This document shows, one piece after another, positions 19,973 through 32,187 of a stretch of DNA of 64,000 bases. The DNA is from Sphaerolaimus hirsutus (taxonomy: Eukaryota > Nematoda > Chromadorea > Monhysterida > Sphaerolaimidae): contig OZ038457.1 of NCBI GenBank assembly GCA_964036195.1, positions 2,889,180 through 2,953,179 of the forward strand, given 5' to 3'. Made by a program: the position numbers and the translations under genes. How positions within the stretch are numbered: position 1 is the first letter of the stretch; each line of letters starts with the position of its first letter. The notes below the pieces were generated by a model. It was not told where the DNA came from, did no database searches, and saw nothing but the letters and a program-made list of their open reading frames with translations.

Positions 19973-22900
19973 ATGTCAAACGAATATGAACGGCGGTTTC
20001 TCGCGCAGCACAACCGCAGCCGATCTCCACCGCTGGTTTGTTTCTCCAAAACTTTCCCGCTGAAAAATACCCCAAATATGTCTGCGGCCTTATTTATCCC
20101 TCCAGAAAGCTTTTGGCCAAGTGCCAAAAGTTGCTTCTACTTTCATTTGCGCATTTTGCAGCGCGGCTGTGGACGGGCGGGCCTGCAAACGACACCCGTG
20201 AAAGCTGGCGATCGGTTTATTCCAGTGAGTGAAGACGCCTCTGTTCCCTGCTGTGCCAATATGATTTTTGGCCTATAATGTTTTTTTTTTGTATTTTATT
20301 ATTGCTGATAAGCTGCGCCAGATAACTCAAACTGTTGGGAAATCAGTTTCAGGTTTAGGAGGCAAAGGTATAGGGAATAACCGCGCTTTCATCTAGTCGC
20401 AATTTCGTCTCTATTTTTGCTGAATTTTGGTTATTTAAAATAAATAAATAATCACATCACATTATAAAGTCGAATATTTACTTGTGTGAATTCAGTGCCC
20501 ACTTCGTCACGACGACACTATTCACCCAAATACGATTTTAAAAATCACTCATCGCTTCAAATTCACTCTTAAAAACCACTCTTCACTTCAAATTCACTCT
20601 TCACTTCAAAATACTCTCAAAAAATCACATTTTACTCGCTTTTACAGCTGCGAGCACATAGCAGAGAGTGGCGGACTCGCTTCGCGGCTGGGCAGCCAGA
20701 GACAGCGAAGCCAGACAATGAACAGCCGCCCCCACCGGCCGCACTGCACAGGTGGGCTTTTTGTTGTTATTTTAGGGGTGGATGGAAGTTTTTTACATTG
20801 TTAAAAATTTTAAAAAGCACGGAAAAACACTTTATTTGAAAGTCGGCAGCTGAAGTTTTCATGACTCACTCACCGGGTTTTTTTTGAAATTTCAGTGCGT
20901 CAAATTTCACCCCTCATTAACCTCCATTGGGGGTTGCTTTTATTTGCCTTGTCTTTTTGAGTGATAAACCCGTCAAGTATGTTCCAAGCTTATTTGAGCA
21001 CTGCTCCATGTTCAATGTTCGATGAAAGGTTGACATGAAAATGATTTTTTTGTGGCAGAAATCACGACGCCGAAACCACCACCCCCGATATACTTTGAAA
21101 CCAGACCAGGTGCCGGTTCCGCAAGTGGACAAGTTAAGAGTTAAAAGTTAAGAGTTGAGTAAAATGACAAATGGCGAGTTAAGAGTAAAGTTAAAGTTTA
21201 AGAGAAAAGTTAAAGTTTAAGAGAAAAGTTAAAATTTAAGAGTTGAGTTAAGGGTTGAGTTGAATGTTAAGAGTTGAGTTAAAGGTTAAAAGTTGAGTTA
21301 AGAGTTAAGAGTCGAGTTAAGAGTTGAGTTGAGAGTTAAGAGACAAGTGGAAAATGATGGTAAAAAATATAATAAAAAAAAATGTGAAATTGGTATCGAT
21401 ACGACTGTTTGCTGGCATGGTGTCAATGTTGTATGCACGTCATTTATAAATAATGTATCCAAAAAAATTATCGCTAAAAAAACGAAAAAATCGCGGAACA
21501 TTGTTTCAAATCTAACGCTCTCAAGATCCAAATTCATTTTTTTAATTTTATTATTATTTTTTATTACATTTTTCCCCCATTTGTCTTTTAAATCAACTTT
21601 TAACTCACCTTTTAACCTTTCACTCAACTCTTAACTCAACTTTTAACCTTTCACTCAACTCTTAACATTTAACTCAACTTTTAACTCAACTCTTAAATTT
21701 TAACTTTTCTCTTAACTTATCGTTTATCATTTTACTCAACTCTTTACTCATAACTTTTCCACTTGCGGAACTGGCCCCAGGGGTCTCCTAGATTTTGATC
21801 CTCCGGGGGTTGGATAGATGGATAGCTGGAAAATAGCCCCCCCCCCCAACCCCACATTGGAGACCCCTGTTTGAAACGTATCTAGCGTCCGCAGAAGTGC
21901 GTCGTGGCTGTCTATGTTCAGCGAGACGTCGCTGGCGAGCGTCGGCGCGAACGAGTCTCAGCAGCGCAGCGCCGCCCTGGGCGCGTCCGCACACCGCGCC
22001 CTGATCAGGAACGAATTGCTCAACTCCAAGATCGATGACATTCAGGCGAGTTGTTTTGGTGCGATTATGGTACCTGTGCGGTTGATTTTGGATTGAAAAG
22101 TATGTTTTTTACGACCCTGTTTTTGAAAACACGTTTTTTAACCGTTTAAAACACCCTATTTTGATGGATAACGTTTTTTAAAGTCAGCCGCACCCCGCAG
22201 ACGGCGCTGAGCGCGGAGCAGTGCCAGTGGTCGCAGCACTCGCCGCCGCTGCCGCAGCGCAAGGTGTCCAGCTCGTTCTCCGGCACGCTGGTCGGCATCG
22301 TGCGGCACGGCGCCGCCGCAGCCAGTCGCCCGCCCGACGAGTCGCCGCAGCCCGTTGTGCAGTCGGCCGCGCCCGCTAACAGTGTGGGCTCCCCGGCCCT
22401 GTTTCACTTTAGCCAGCCGTCGAAGTGTAACAGCAGGTGGGATTGTTTTGTGGTCTGTACTTTAAGTATGTGTGATCGGATGATAAAAGAACGGCGCCGC
22501 TCGCGATAGGTTACTTTTGGATGTTCTGTCATCTACAACGCATATAAAAACGAGATTTTCAGTTGACAGCTAATTCGATGTCAACTAGTCTACTGTAAGT
22601 ATACACAATCGGTGTTCATAATCGCGCAACATTTCGTTCACAGAACACCGACGAAGCGGCAGCGCGAACTAGAAAGATCGCCGTCGCCTGTATCAACATC
22701 AAGCGAGAACGAGCGGCGGGCCGGCGCTTGCGGCCGGCACAAACAGTTCTGCAGGTCGGGATGGGAAAAGATGACTTTTTGTAACACCTTGATCTTTAAA
22801 AGAAATTTCTCCTTAAATGACATCTTTTTGTCGGCATTTTTTCAAAAATGGATATGGAGCTAGCGATGGCCACTGCTTTTTAAAAAAGAAGTTTTTTTAA

Positions 22901-25900
22901 AACTGCAAAAAAAACCATTCCCATACAGATCCGCCCCGGCGCGCCCTACGCCGCATGCCCTGCGCGCGGCCAACGCGGGCTCGGCGGCGCGACGCAACTT
23001 GTCGGCGCTGTACTCGTTGTCGCCGCTCAGCTCGGACAGCAAGCGATTGCTGCAGTCGCCGCGCACGCCCGCCAGGAAGGTCGCGCTGCAGCCGTACAAG
23101 GTGGGTGGGAAGCTTGTGTGCTGTTTCACGTGTATTTATATTAACATTGGGAGTTGTTTTCATTGTTTTTTTTGTCTCGATTTTTTATTTAGAATCATTT
23201 TTTAGAAAATACGAGATCATTTAAAAAAAACAACAACAAGGTCGTTTTTTACATCCCTACAGCCAAACCGAACCAACACACATTCATGATCCATCTTATC
23301 ATCCACAGACATTGGACGCGCCTCAACTAGCGGACGATTTCTACTGCGACGTGCTGCACTGGTCCGCCAGCGACCAGGTGGCTGTGGGGCTGGGCTCCCA
23401 GCTCTACTTGTGGAGCGCCGCCACCGCGCAGGTATGTTACTGTTGTTACTAGGGTTGGCCGATGTTTTTTAAACGTTTTTTATTATAAAAAAACGTTTTT
23501 TTTTAAAAAAACATGGCGTCCGAAATGTTTTTTTTTTTTAAAAACATCGACCAAAATTTTTAGTACTAAGCACTAGGTATTTTGCAAATTTTTTGGGCGC
23601 AAGCGCGCAATTTCACAGACAAATTGACATAGGTGGTTGTTTTAATTGGTTTTGTGGCATTTTTAGTATCAAAGTATCCATTTCTATGTGCTACCATGGG
23701 TTAATAAGCCGTCATATGTTGCTGTAGTATATAATATTGAGGTAATGTTGATCCATGTACCTCCACAGTGTGTAACTTCACTCCCAAAGTAGGGTTCAAA
23801 CGGGATCCCGATCCCGATCCCGGATCCCGTGAAATTCCGGGATTTACCAGTCCCGATCCCGATCCCGATCCCGAAACCCCAATCCCGATCCCGATCCCGA
23901 TCCCGAAATCTCAAAAATACCGATCCCGATCCCGATCCCGAAAGTTTTCAAATCCCGATCCCGATCCCGAGAAACTCCCAAGTCCGGGATCCCGATCCCG
24001 GAAAAATTAGTGGAAATTATAAAAAGTGAAATAATGACGTTTTTGCATGCAAAAAAGTGGATGCAAACCCCCAGTGTCAATTTTATGCCACTTTTCTGGC
24101 ATCCAACAGTGTTTTGAGACCTTTATGAACAACTGTGAATGCCAGAAAAATGGCCAAAATATCTATCCTTAGAACCCAATCCCGATCCCGGAAAAATGTC
24201 TATCCCAATCCCGATCCCGATCCCGTGACCCCAATCCCGGCCAATCCCGATCCCGATCCCGATCCCGAAATCTCAAAAAACCAATCCCGATCCCGATCCC
24301 GATCCCGAAACCCCAATCCCGATCCCGATCCCGAAATCTCAAAAAGTGAATCCCGATCCCGATCCCGAAAAGTCAATCCCGTTTGAACCCTATCCCAAAG
24401 TAACAACCTCGTTTTATAACCTTGTTTGATCACTATTCCATGCCAAACTTTACCTGAAGTCACAAACATTTGACTATAAGGCGATATACAAACAATATGT
24501 CGACGAAAAATGGATATTTTTGACACAAATCACCAGTTATAATGCTATCCCATGGCTCCACAGACATTATATGGTCATATATAACATCACAGAGTATTGC
24601 CACTGTCTGATATACCTATATATGTTGACACAAGGTCATATCTGGGAGCTTTAAAAAAAACACGTTTTTTTTAAAAAAAAAACGTTTTTTATAAAAAAAA
24701 ACGTTTTTTATAAAAAAACGTTGTTTTTTTAAAAAAACATCGAGTTAAAAAAAAACGTTTTTTTTCCAACCCTAGTTGTGACGATTGGATTGGATTTAGA
24801 TTGTGTTGGCTTGGTGCCAATTTTGCGAGTGGACAAGTGGTGGTTGATAAGTGGTGAATCAAGTGGACTTTTATTTTAATGGAAATTCAATTCAGGGGTT
24901 CAGTATCATGGTTCAGTTTAGTTCAGGGAGGGGGGGTTAAAGGACCACCCCTAAGCATTCCCAACAGGGGTCCTCCTAGGGGGGGGGGGTGGCTGGGGGG
25001 GGGCTGCCCCCCCCCCCAAATCGGCCAGCTATCTATCTATTCCCGGAGGCCGCTCAGCTATCTATCTATCCCGAGGCAAAATTTTTGGCTACTACCCCCA
25101 AAGACCCCCCCCCCCCCCAAATCGCTCAGCTATCTATCTATCTGGAGTGGTTTTTGAGAAATTTTGCCCCAATTTTCGCTCAAAATAACCAATTTTCGCA
25201 CCTTTTTATAGTTTTTCACCTTCAAAATCGTGCTTTCCGGCTATATACATGGTTATATACCTATTTTTAGCCATTTTATACCTAATTTTGGCTACTTTTA
25301 ACTGATTATTAGCGATTTTTTCCCCTTTCTGCCTTCTTAACCTTGAAAAAGCCTATATATTGTGCCCCCGCCAGCCCCCCCCCCAAGCCCCCCCCCCCAA
25401 GCCCCCCCCCAGCCCCCCCAGAAAAATTTTTCAGCTATCTATCCCTCCGGAGGAGCGATTTGCTATCTATCCGGCCCCCGCGAGGGCCAAAATCCTGGAG
25501 ACCCCTGATTCCCAAAAACAATATGTGAATTGAAATATATTTTTCATAAAACCCCCGAACCCGCGCCGAAACCCCGCCCCCCCCCCCACTGCAGACGCAC
25601 GCCTTAACCCCGTCCGACCAAGAGCTCCCTCACATCACCTCGGTACAATTCAACGGCACCGGAGAGCACCTAGCAGTGGGCACGCGCACCGGCTTGGTGC
25701 AGTTGTGGGACGTGCACGCGAGCGCCCCCCTGCGCACGTACAGGGCGCACACCTTGGTGCCGGGCAAGACCAGGGTGGGCAGGTTGGCCTGGAGTGGGAA
25801 CACGTTGTGCACTGCAGGGCAAGATGCCACCATGTGCACTATTGATGTGAGATGTCCTCATGTTGACACCTTCGATAGATTCTGCTATCATTCTCAGGTG

Positions 25901-28889
25901 GGTTTTGGGGGTTCTTTTTGGTGGGAGCGTTTTTTCGTGCGTTCTCGCGTCTGCTAATGTCGCCTAATTGTGAGTGTTGCGCAACACGTGAAGACGTACG
26001 AAGCTTGAAAAGGTCTATTTAGACACGCCTAGGGTACAAACGGGATGGCCTTTCCAGAAATGGATTGGAATTTTAATCTTTCGGGATCTAGATCGAGTGC
26101 CACGTGCTCGGGATTGTTTTGTTTGTATTTTCGGGATCGGGATTGAAATTATTGTCTTACGGAAAAAGGATCACGGTTCTGCGCCCTGTAAAATCTAAAT
26201 GTTTACGCATATTTGTTAAATCTCGAGTAAACCGTAAAATTCTCTATAAAAAGTTTCTTAATTTACGCGCAGGAAGTGTGCGGCGTGGCGTTCACACCGG
26301 ACGGCAGCACGGTAGCCTCGGGCAGCAACGACAACACTGTATGCATCTGGTCGACGCGCGGCGACAAGCGCACCCCCTTGCACGTGTTCGACGACCACTC
26401 GGCCGCCGTCAAGGCTATCGCGTGGCACCCCCACGAGAGGGGGGTGCTGCTCACTGGAGGGGGAACCAATGACAAGTCGTTGAGGATCAGGAATACTATC
26501 ACCATGCAACTGGTGCACACTGTGGACACTGGAAATCAGGTGGGAAAATGCTGGGGGTCTAGTCGATTTGAACCTCTGCGGGGGTTCATGTAGATGGTAA
26601 ATCGCTCCCCTCCCTGTGATAGATAGCTGGAAATATTTCTGGGGGCACGGGGTTCAATATATAGGGTTTTTTCAAGTGTAGATGTTTACATAGGTAGAAG
26701 GATCGCTTAAAAAAAGTAAAAATGTGTGGAAAATAGGTATATAGGCACATATTTATATACATTTTCAGCTACACGTCAATTGTAGCTGAAAATTGGCAAA
26801 ACTCTAGAAATCGTGAAAATTGAGTGGAAACGATTCCAGATGCCGTCTCGATGCTAAACTCAATTTTCGAAGTTTTATGGAACTTGACCCCTCATTTATC
26901 ACCCCCCCCCCCCAGGTGTGCAGCGTGCTGTGGTCGCCGGACGCGCGAGAGTTGGTCAGCGCGCACGGCTTCTCCACGAACCACTTGCTGCTGTGGCGCT
27001 ACCCACAGATGCAGCAGTTGGCCCAGTTGGCGGCGCACGCGCGCAGGGTGCTGTATTTGGTGAGTTCGCGGGGGAGTTGACTAGGGTTGGCCGATGTTTT
27101 TTTAAACGTTTTTTTTCAACGTTTTTAAAAAAACAAAACATGACGTCCGAAATGTTTTTTTTTATAAAAGAAACATCGGCCGAAATTTTTAGTACTAAGC
27201 ACTGGGTATGCAAGCACCGCAAGCGCGCAATTTCACACACAAATTGACATTTGTGGTTGTTTTCATTGGTTTTGTGGCATTTTTAGTATCAAAGTATCCA
27301 TTTCTATGTGCTACCATGGGTTAATAAGCCGTCATATGTTGCTGTAGTATATAATATTGAGGTAATGTGCTTCCATGTATCTCCACAGTGTGTAACTTCA
27401 CTCCCAAAGTAACAACCTCCTTTTATAACCTTGTTTGATCACTATTCCGTGCCAAACTTTACCTGAAGTCACGAACATTTGACTATAAGGCCATATACGA
27501 ACGATATGTCGACGAAAAATGGATATTTTTGACACAAATCACCACTTATAATGCTATCCCATGGCTCCACAGACATTATATGGTCATATATAACATCACA
27601 GAGTATTGCCACTGTCTGATATACCTATATATGTTGACACAAGGTCATATTTGGGAGCTTTTAAAAAAACATTTTTTATTAAAAAACGTTGTTTTTTAAA
27701 AAAAACATCGAGTTAAAAAACGTTTTTTTCCAACCCTAGAGTTGACCAAGTGATGGTAGTTGACGACTGTAGTTTTCGAAGGTGAATGGTTCTGTTTCGA
27801 TTCAAATTTGGCTCATATTCGGGATTTGGTAATGGATCATTTATGATATCTGTTTTTAGTAGTTAACGGATTCCTCACTCTAGTACAGGTAATTTTTTTG
27901 AGATTCAACTGAAACTCAGATTTATTGACCTTGCAAATTCTATTGTCAGCTTATGTTTGTGGAGGCAGTGGTACTAAAAAGTCTGTAAGGTGAAGTTTTC
28001 AATATGCGATATGGTTCGGCAGGGGTAACCAAAAAGGGGTGTTGGGTGGTTACCCCCAAAACGCTTCAGCTACTTTTACAAATTTCTACTTTCAGCAACT
28101 ACATTTTGAAAATTTAATTTACCGCAGCGTTTATTATCAGCTATCTGTCTATTACAGGCCCCTGTCAGCTATCTATGAATCCCTAGGTGAAATTTTTTGG
28201 CCCAACCCTCTATTTGTGAATTCGGTGCACAATTTTTCCGGTAATATGCGTGCATTTTTATCAGAAATTTTTTTTCGCAGGCGCTATCACCGGACGGGCA
28301 GTCGATCGTTTCGGGCGCCGCCGACGAGACGCTCAGATTCTGGAAAGTCTTCTCTGCACCGCATCGACGCACCGCAAACGTTTGTTTAAAGGGGGGGGGG
28401 GGGTCTCCGGTCTGATATTCTCTCCCAGGCACCAGGGGCTGGATTCAATTCAGTTCAAATTTAAGTTTCGGTGCCCGAATTGTGAATAAGTGAACGAAAT
28501 TGTGCACGTTACCTTCGTGTAGTGCACCTTACGTTGATTGAAGCTCGCCCTAGTGGTATGTTTACAAATTAGTTTGGGAACAGTTTGGTTACATCGAAAT
28601 TTGGGAAACTCGTAAATTTGTTTTGAACTCATTCGAATGAACCATAATGAATAATTTTTGATAGCTGACAACAGTAGTTGACAGACTTTTCATTCCGGTA
28701 AACTCGAATATTTTCAAAACAAATTTATTAATTTTTCAAATTTCGTTGGTGTACTAGTATGCGCGCATGCTCGTTTTGTAACTTTTTTTTATTACACTTA
28801 CATTTTTACACTTACATTTTTTCACTTTCTGCGACACCCCTTTCCAGGCGAGTCGTTCCCTATTAAATTTCTACGAAACTTTGAGATGA
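19973..28889 (+). CDS. fzr: Fizzy-related / Cdh1, WD40 co-activator of the APC/C
   Basis: Thirteen exons: 19973-20035, 20162-20224, 20648-20751, 21895-22045, 22201-22436, 22644-22754, 22929-23100, 23309-23431, 25595-25897, 26273-26539, 26916-27059, 28281-28379 and 28848-28889. They close in frame at 625 residues, against roughly 480-500 usual. The start MSNEYERRFL resembles the Cdh1 N-terminus. The C-box DRFIP is at residues 38-42, then ALIRNELLN (about 110), SPLSSDSKRLLQSPR before the propeller, and LDAPQLADDFY opening seven WD40 blades (about 301-612), with matches such as QEVCGVAF and AVKAIAWHPH. Cdh1 recruits D-box and KEN-box substrates to the anaphase-promoting complex. The linker between C-box and propeller is unusually long. 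The C-terminal dipeptide reads LR instead of IR. One intron uses a GC donor. Confidence 0.93.
21110..21777. mobile_element. C-type element C1 with AAGAGTTAAG body
   Basis: The ends are GTGCCGGTTCCGCAAGTGG and the inverted CCACTTGCGGAACTGGCCC. CAG flanks it (21107-21109 and 21778-21780). Its start with GT and end with CC match the introner-like group. The inner ends are long arrays of AGTTAAG. It lies within an intron of fzr and does not define one. Confidence 0.8.
21778..21869. mobile_element. Short D-type element
   Basis: It runs from CAGGGGTCTCC to GGAGACCCCTG and abuts the C1 element, with TGGATAGATGGATAGCTGG inside. It ends 25 bases before fzr exon 4. Confidence 0.65.
22046..22051 (+). 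promoter_or_regulatory. GC-type 5' splice donor of fzr intron 4
   Basis: The exon ends CAG and the intron opens GCGAGT. Only this boundary joins in phase 0 to the 22201 acceptor; the nearby GTTGTT would break the frame. GC-AG introns are a known minor class with otherwise strong donor consensus, as here. Confidence 0.7.
23450..24774. mobile_element. TAGGGT-type element with AACG/T-run ends, P1
   Basis: The ends are TAGGGTTGGCCGATG and CCAACCCTA, with subterminal arrays of AAACGTTTTTT. GTTGTTAC and GTTGTGAC flank it (7 of 8 match). E2 is inserted in its core. It lies in the fzr intron after exon 8. Confidence 0.85.
23790..24392. mobile_element. TAGGGT-type foldback element with ATCGGG body, E2
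   Basis: A perfect 8-bp duplication TCCCAAAG flanks it. The uninterrupted site CACTCCCAAAGTAACAACC exists in the sister element P2 near 27400, so both ends and the duplication are proved by an empty site in the same window. Confidence 0.95.
24965..25507. mobile_element. D-type hAT-like element, copy D4
   Basis: It runs from CAGGGGTC to GGAGACCCCTG with a perfect 8-bp duplication ATTCCCAA on each side. The body has repeated AGCTATCTATCTAT and long C or G runs. A B-type 5' end fragment (GTGCCAATTTTGCGAGTGG) lies just upstream near 24810. Confidence 0.88.
27082..27738. mobile_element. TAGGGT-type element P2, without insertion
   Basis: The ends are TAGGGTTGGCCGATG and CCAACCCTA, with a perfect 8-bp duplication GAGTTGAC. 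The core is nearly identical to that of P1, which provides the empty site for E2. It lies in the fzr intron after exon 11. Confidence 0.92.
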
Positions 28890-29293
28890 CAATCGAAGCT
28901 CGTTTCACTGCCGATCTGATGTGCCATGGAGAATCTCATTTTTTTGTTTATATTCGGTGATTACCATATTTAGTATCTTAGTGTCGGTTTGTGTTTTACA
29001 CTGTTTATTTCTTGTAGTATTTGTTTGGGTTTCGATTTTCGATTAGTTGTTTCTAGTTAAGTTTTGCCTTGTCACACGCTATATTGCTGTATATATTGTA
29101 GGGGTAAACGTGTAGGTAGTGATGTAAAAAACGCCAACACTGGCGCCAGGCGCCAAAAATCCATGGCGCTTTTAGAACGTTTGTCACAGCATCGAAAATT
29201 TAAAATTTTAACACAGCCGCGGCACTGGGAGTATAACAATTCAAATTTGTCAAAATTTATTTTATTTACTTTTACTCAATGAGTAAATGCGTA

Positions 29294-29299
29294 AATAAA
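29294..29299 (+). terminator. Possible polyadenylation signal of fzr
   Basis: AATAAA lies about 400 bases after the fzr stop codon. Another lies near 29803. Neither can be confirmed. Confidence 0.3.
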
Positions 29300-31286
29300 C
29301 GGGGTACTATCCCAAAAAGCTCTTACTCAGTCCTATAATACCTATAGTTTTCAAAAGTAAATATAACAGAGTGCAGAAAGTCGAAAGTATTGCTATGTTT
29401 TCCTCTGTAAAGTTTTGAAGTTTTTTTAATTAGTTAATTTCACGTTTTTCGGGTTCAAAATTACCACGTTTCTTTTACAATTTCGGTAAAAATACGACAT
29501 CAATTTTGCGTATGCAAATCAGGTGTGCAAACCTCGCTTGGAAAGTTTTTTCAAATTTAAATCGGGTCAAATGATAAATTTTCACTTAAAAAGTTACCTA
29601 TGTTTGTGCTTAGATATCGTTTTGTATTTCTATCGGTTTCAGTGAACGCTGATTGGTGGAATATTCTTTCGCGGCAATTTTTTTGTCCATTTGAATGTTG
29701 CATTTTATCGCCGTTGCCTTTCCCTGTTTTCACATTTATATTCTCATTTGTTCGGTTTTTACGTGTTTTTCCTCGCTTCGTTGCCCATTTTATTTAGGAG
29801 TTGAAATAAAATTTATCAATTTTGAAAACTAGCTTCAATCGCACAAAAATATCATCGTCACAAAAAACCCGGCGCGTGTTCAAATTGAGAACGTTGTCTG
29901 ATTATCTGTGCACTCGTTTCTGTTGTAGCCGTGGCATGACACCCCACCCTGTAAAGTGTGTTGTCGACTGTCGAATATCATGCAAAATGTCTACAGTTCA
30001 GTGATAAAATCTTTTTTTACCTATTTAAGTATTTTCATTGACTCTACATGACATTTGTCAGTTTACACGACACTTTACAGGGTTCGGTTCTGCTACCTGC
30101 ACTTGTGATATGCTGACGCCATTTGAGGGTGCCATATTTGGAAAACCACGCGCACGACGCCCATTTTCTTTGCGCCACGGCTTTAAAAAATAGCGCCATT
30201 CAATTCACGGCGCCGTAAATTTCTGGCGCCTGGCGCTTTTCCTTCAGGCGCTTTTGGCCGTACACACGCTAGTTGACAAAGACACCGGGTGTCAACTGTG
30301 TCGACTGGTTTCCATTTTGGTTGATCGGTCGCAGAACGCATTCGAAAATGCACTCGAAAATTGTGCTGCGATCAACGATGGGTAAGTTCTCCAAAAAACA
30401 CTTTCTGTGTTTTGAGTTTTTCAAAAATGAATACCTGTGTTTTGAGTTTTTTTCTTGAAAAAAACTTGAGTAACTCTGTTTTTTTTTTCTGTGTTTTTTT
30501 TGTAAAAACTCAAGTTTTTTGAGTTTTTAAAAAAAATATGAGTTTTTTCCAAAAAAAATCGAGTTTTCCCCAAATTTTTTTTGATTTACAGCATTTTGAT
30601 ATGGAAACAGTGGTTTTCTTATAAAATATTGGTTTTGCACATGTTTTAACCCCACATACCATTTGTGTATTCATTCAAGTGTCAAAAAAGTCCATAAAGA
30701 TGTCCACAATGAGGACATCAACATCACAACAAAATGCCCAGAAATGACAGTTTACACAGTACTCCAAAATTCTTCAATGGATGTGCACTGTATGGAAGAC
30801 TACGGAATTGATTTGAACTACGACTACCATATTACCTCGAAATACCCCCATGGCATTATTATTTCATCAGAAATTTTGGTAAGGATCATAGAAAATAGTA
30901 GGCATTTACGTACCCAAAACAGGTTATTAATGCGTACAAACAGGATATATTTGAAATAAACATGTAGATAGCTACACAACCTAGTATTTACAGGCTATGT
31001 GTAGCTGCAATGCAAATTAGTAGTAATAAATATTTACATCATGTACATTGGATACATGATGTACATCATCCTGGAGGGGGGTATTTCGAGGGGGGCGGGG
31101 CTTTTTATTTCACCAGTCCATTTTGAGGGGAGTTAATTCAAGGGGGTCTTAATTCAAGGTAATAAGGTATACTTAAATGTCGAAACTTGAATTGTCAAAT
31201 CCACCGTGAGATGTGCATGCCATCTTGAATTTCTTTTTTGTACCATTATAAACTATGAATACATATACATAAATATTTACATATAC

Positions 31287-31512
31287 TCGGCGTACGTGAT
31301 ACTCTGCCCTCGCACTGATTTATGTCTCGTGTTGGAAGCGTGCCAATCATTATTAAATCCGATTTCCGTAAAAATATGAAAAAAATTCATCGATGTGAAT
31401 ATGTTAATGAATAACATTATAACAACAATCAATTTTGTCATCTTTTTATGAAACTCGGACGCGTTAACCATCGTTGGCACATTTCCAGCGGGAACCACGC
31501 GTGCAGGGTGTA
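31287..31512. repeat. O-type element, copy 1
   Basis: It runs from TACTCGGCGTACGTGATACT to CACGCGTGCAGGGTGTAAAG. A second, inverted copy lies at 55765-55996. Confidence 0.55.
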
Positions 31513-31825
31513 AAGTAACCGGAGTTTACTATAGATGCTTATATTATCTTGTTTAGTTTAACTGAATTAATGTGCATTCAACCGCTTCGCTGAAAAAAAA
31601 AAAAACTCTAAAAACTTTTCTGTGTTTCTGTGTTCTCCAAAAAAACTCTTGAGTCTTGAGTTTTTCAAAATTTTTGAGTTTCCGTGTTTCTGTGTAAAAC
31701 AAAAACACAGAAACTCAATGAGTTTCTGTGTTCAATTTCTGTGTTTTGTTTCATCGTTGGCTGCGATCGGTCAACTAAAATCCGAATTGACATCCGAACC
31801 AGTTGACACCCGGTGAGCGTAGCGC

Positions 31826-32095
31826 CATTGGCGCACCGCACACTGAAATTTTGCGTTCAGCGTTCGAACGTTTTTGCACGCTGAACTACAGACGCTGAAA
31901 TCAATATCTAAAGAACACAACGTTTTTGAAGCGTAAAAAATCTTATAGCATGCTAATTGTGCGAAAATACTGCTAATAACGAAATTTTTACGCTTCAAAA
32001 ACGTTGTATTCTTGAGATTTTGATTTCAGCGTTTGTAGTTCAGCGTGCAAAAACGTTCGAACGCTGAACGCAAAATTTCAGTGTGCGGTGCGGCA
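31826..32095. repeat. K-type palindrome
   Basis: Both arms carry CGCACACTGAAATTTTGCG, then AGCGTTCGAACGTTTTTGC, in inverted orientation, so the single strand would fold over most of its length. It ends about 90 bp before the GST kappa start codon and may influence its promoter. Confidence 0.75.
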
Positions 32096-32187
32096 TTGTC
32101 TCTGGCCGTCCATCCATGACGCCATTTATCCCCCCTTTTCCACCACTACCCTCCACTTATCTAGGTGAAGTGCACCGGCGCGCCAAC

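Larger units (their letters stand above)
28890..32187. other. Intergenic repeats between fzr and GST kappa
   Basis: AT-rich sequence with an A-type remnant (about 29942-30110, CCCTGTAAAG to CTTTACAGGG), GGCGCC elements, an F-type fragment near 30830-31170 and two inverted repeats (31287-31512 and 31826-32095). Around 30385-31750 lie arrays of a GAGTTTTT/CTGTGTTT motif. No exon was recognised. Confidence 0.5.

Noticed and set aside
28380-28415. fzr ending by readthrough after exon 12
   Set aside because: It would give a poly-Gly tail from a G run; the 28848 exon restores the family's C-terminus in phase.
30663-30959. 98-codon open frame
   Set aside because: Part of it reads an F-type fragment (TACCTCGAAATACCCCC) and no domain is recognised.
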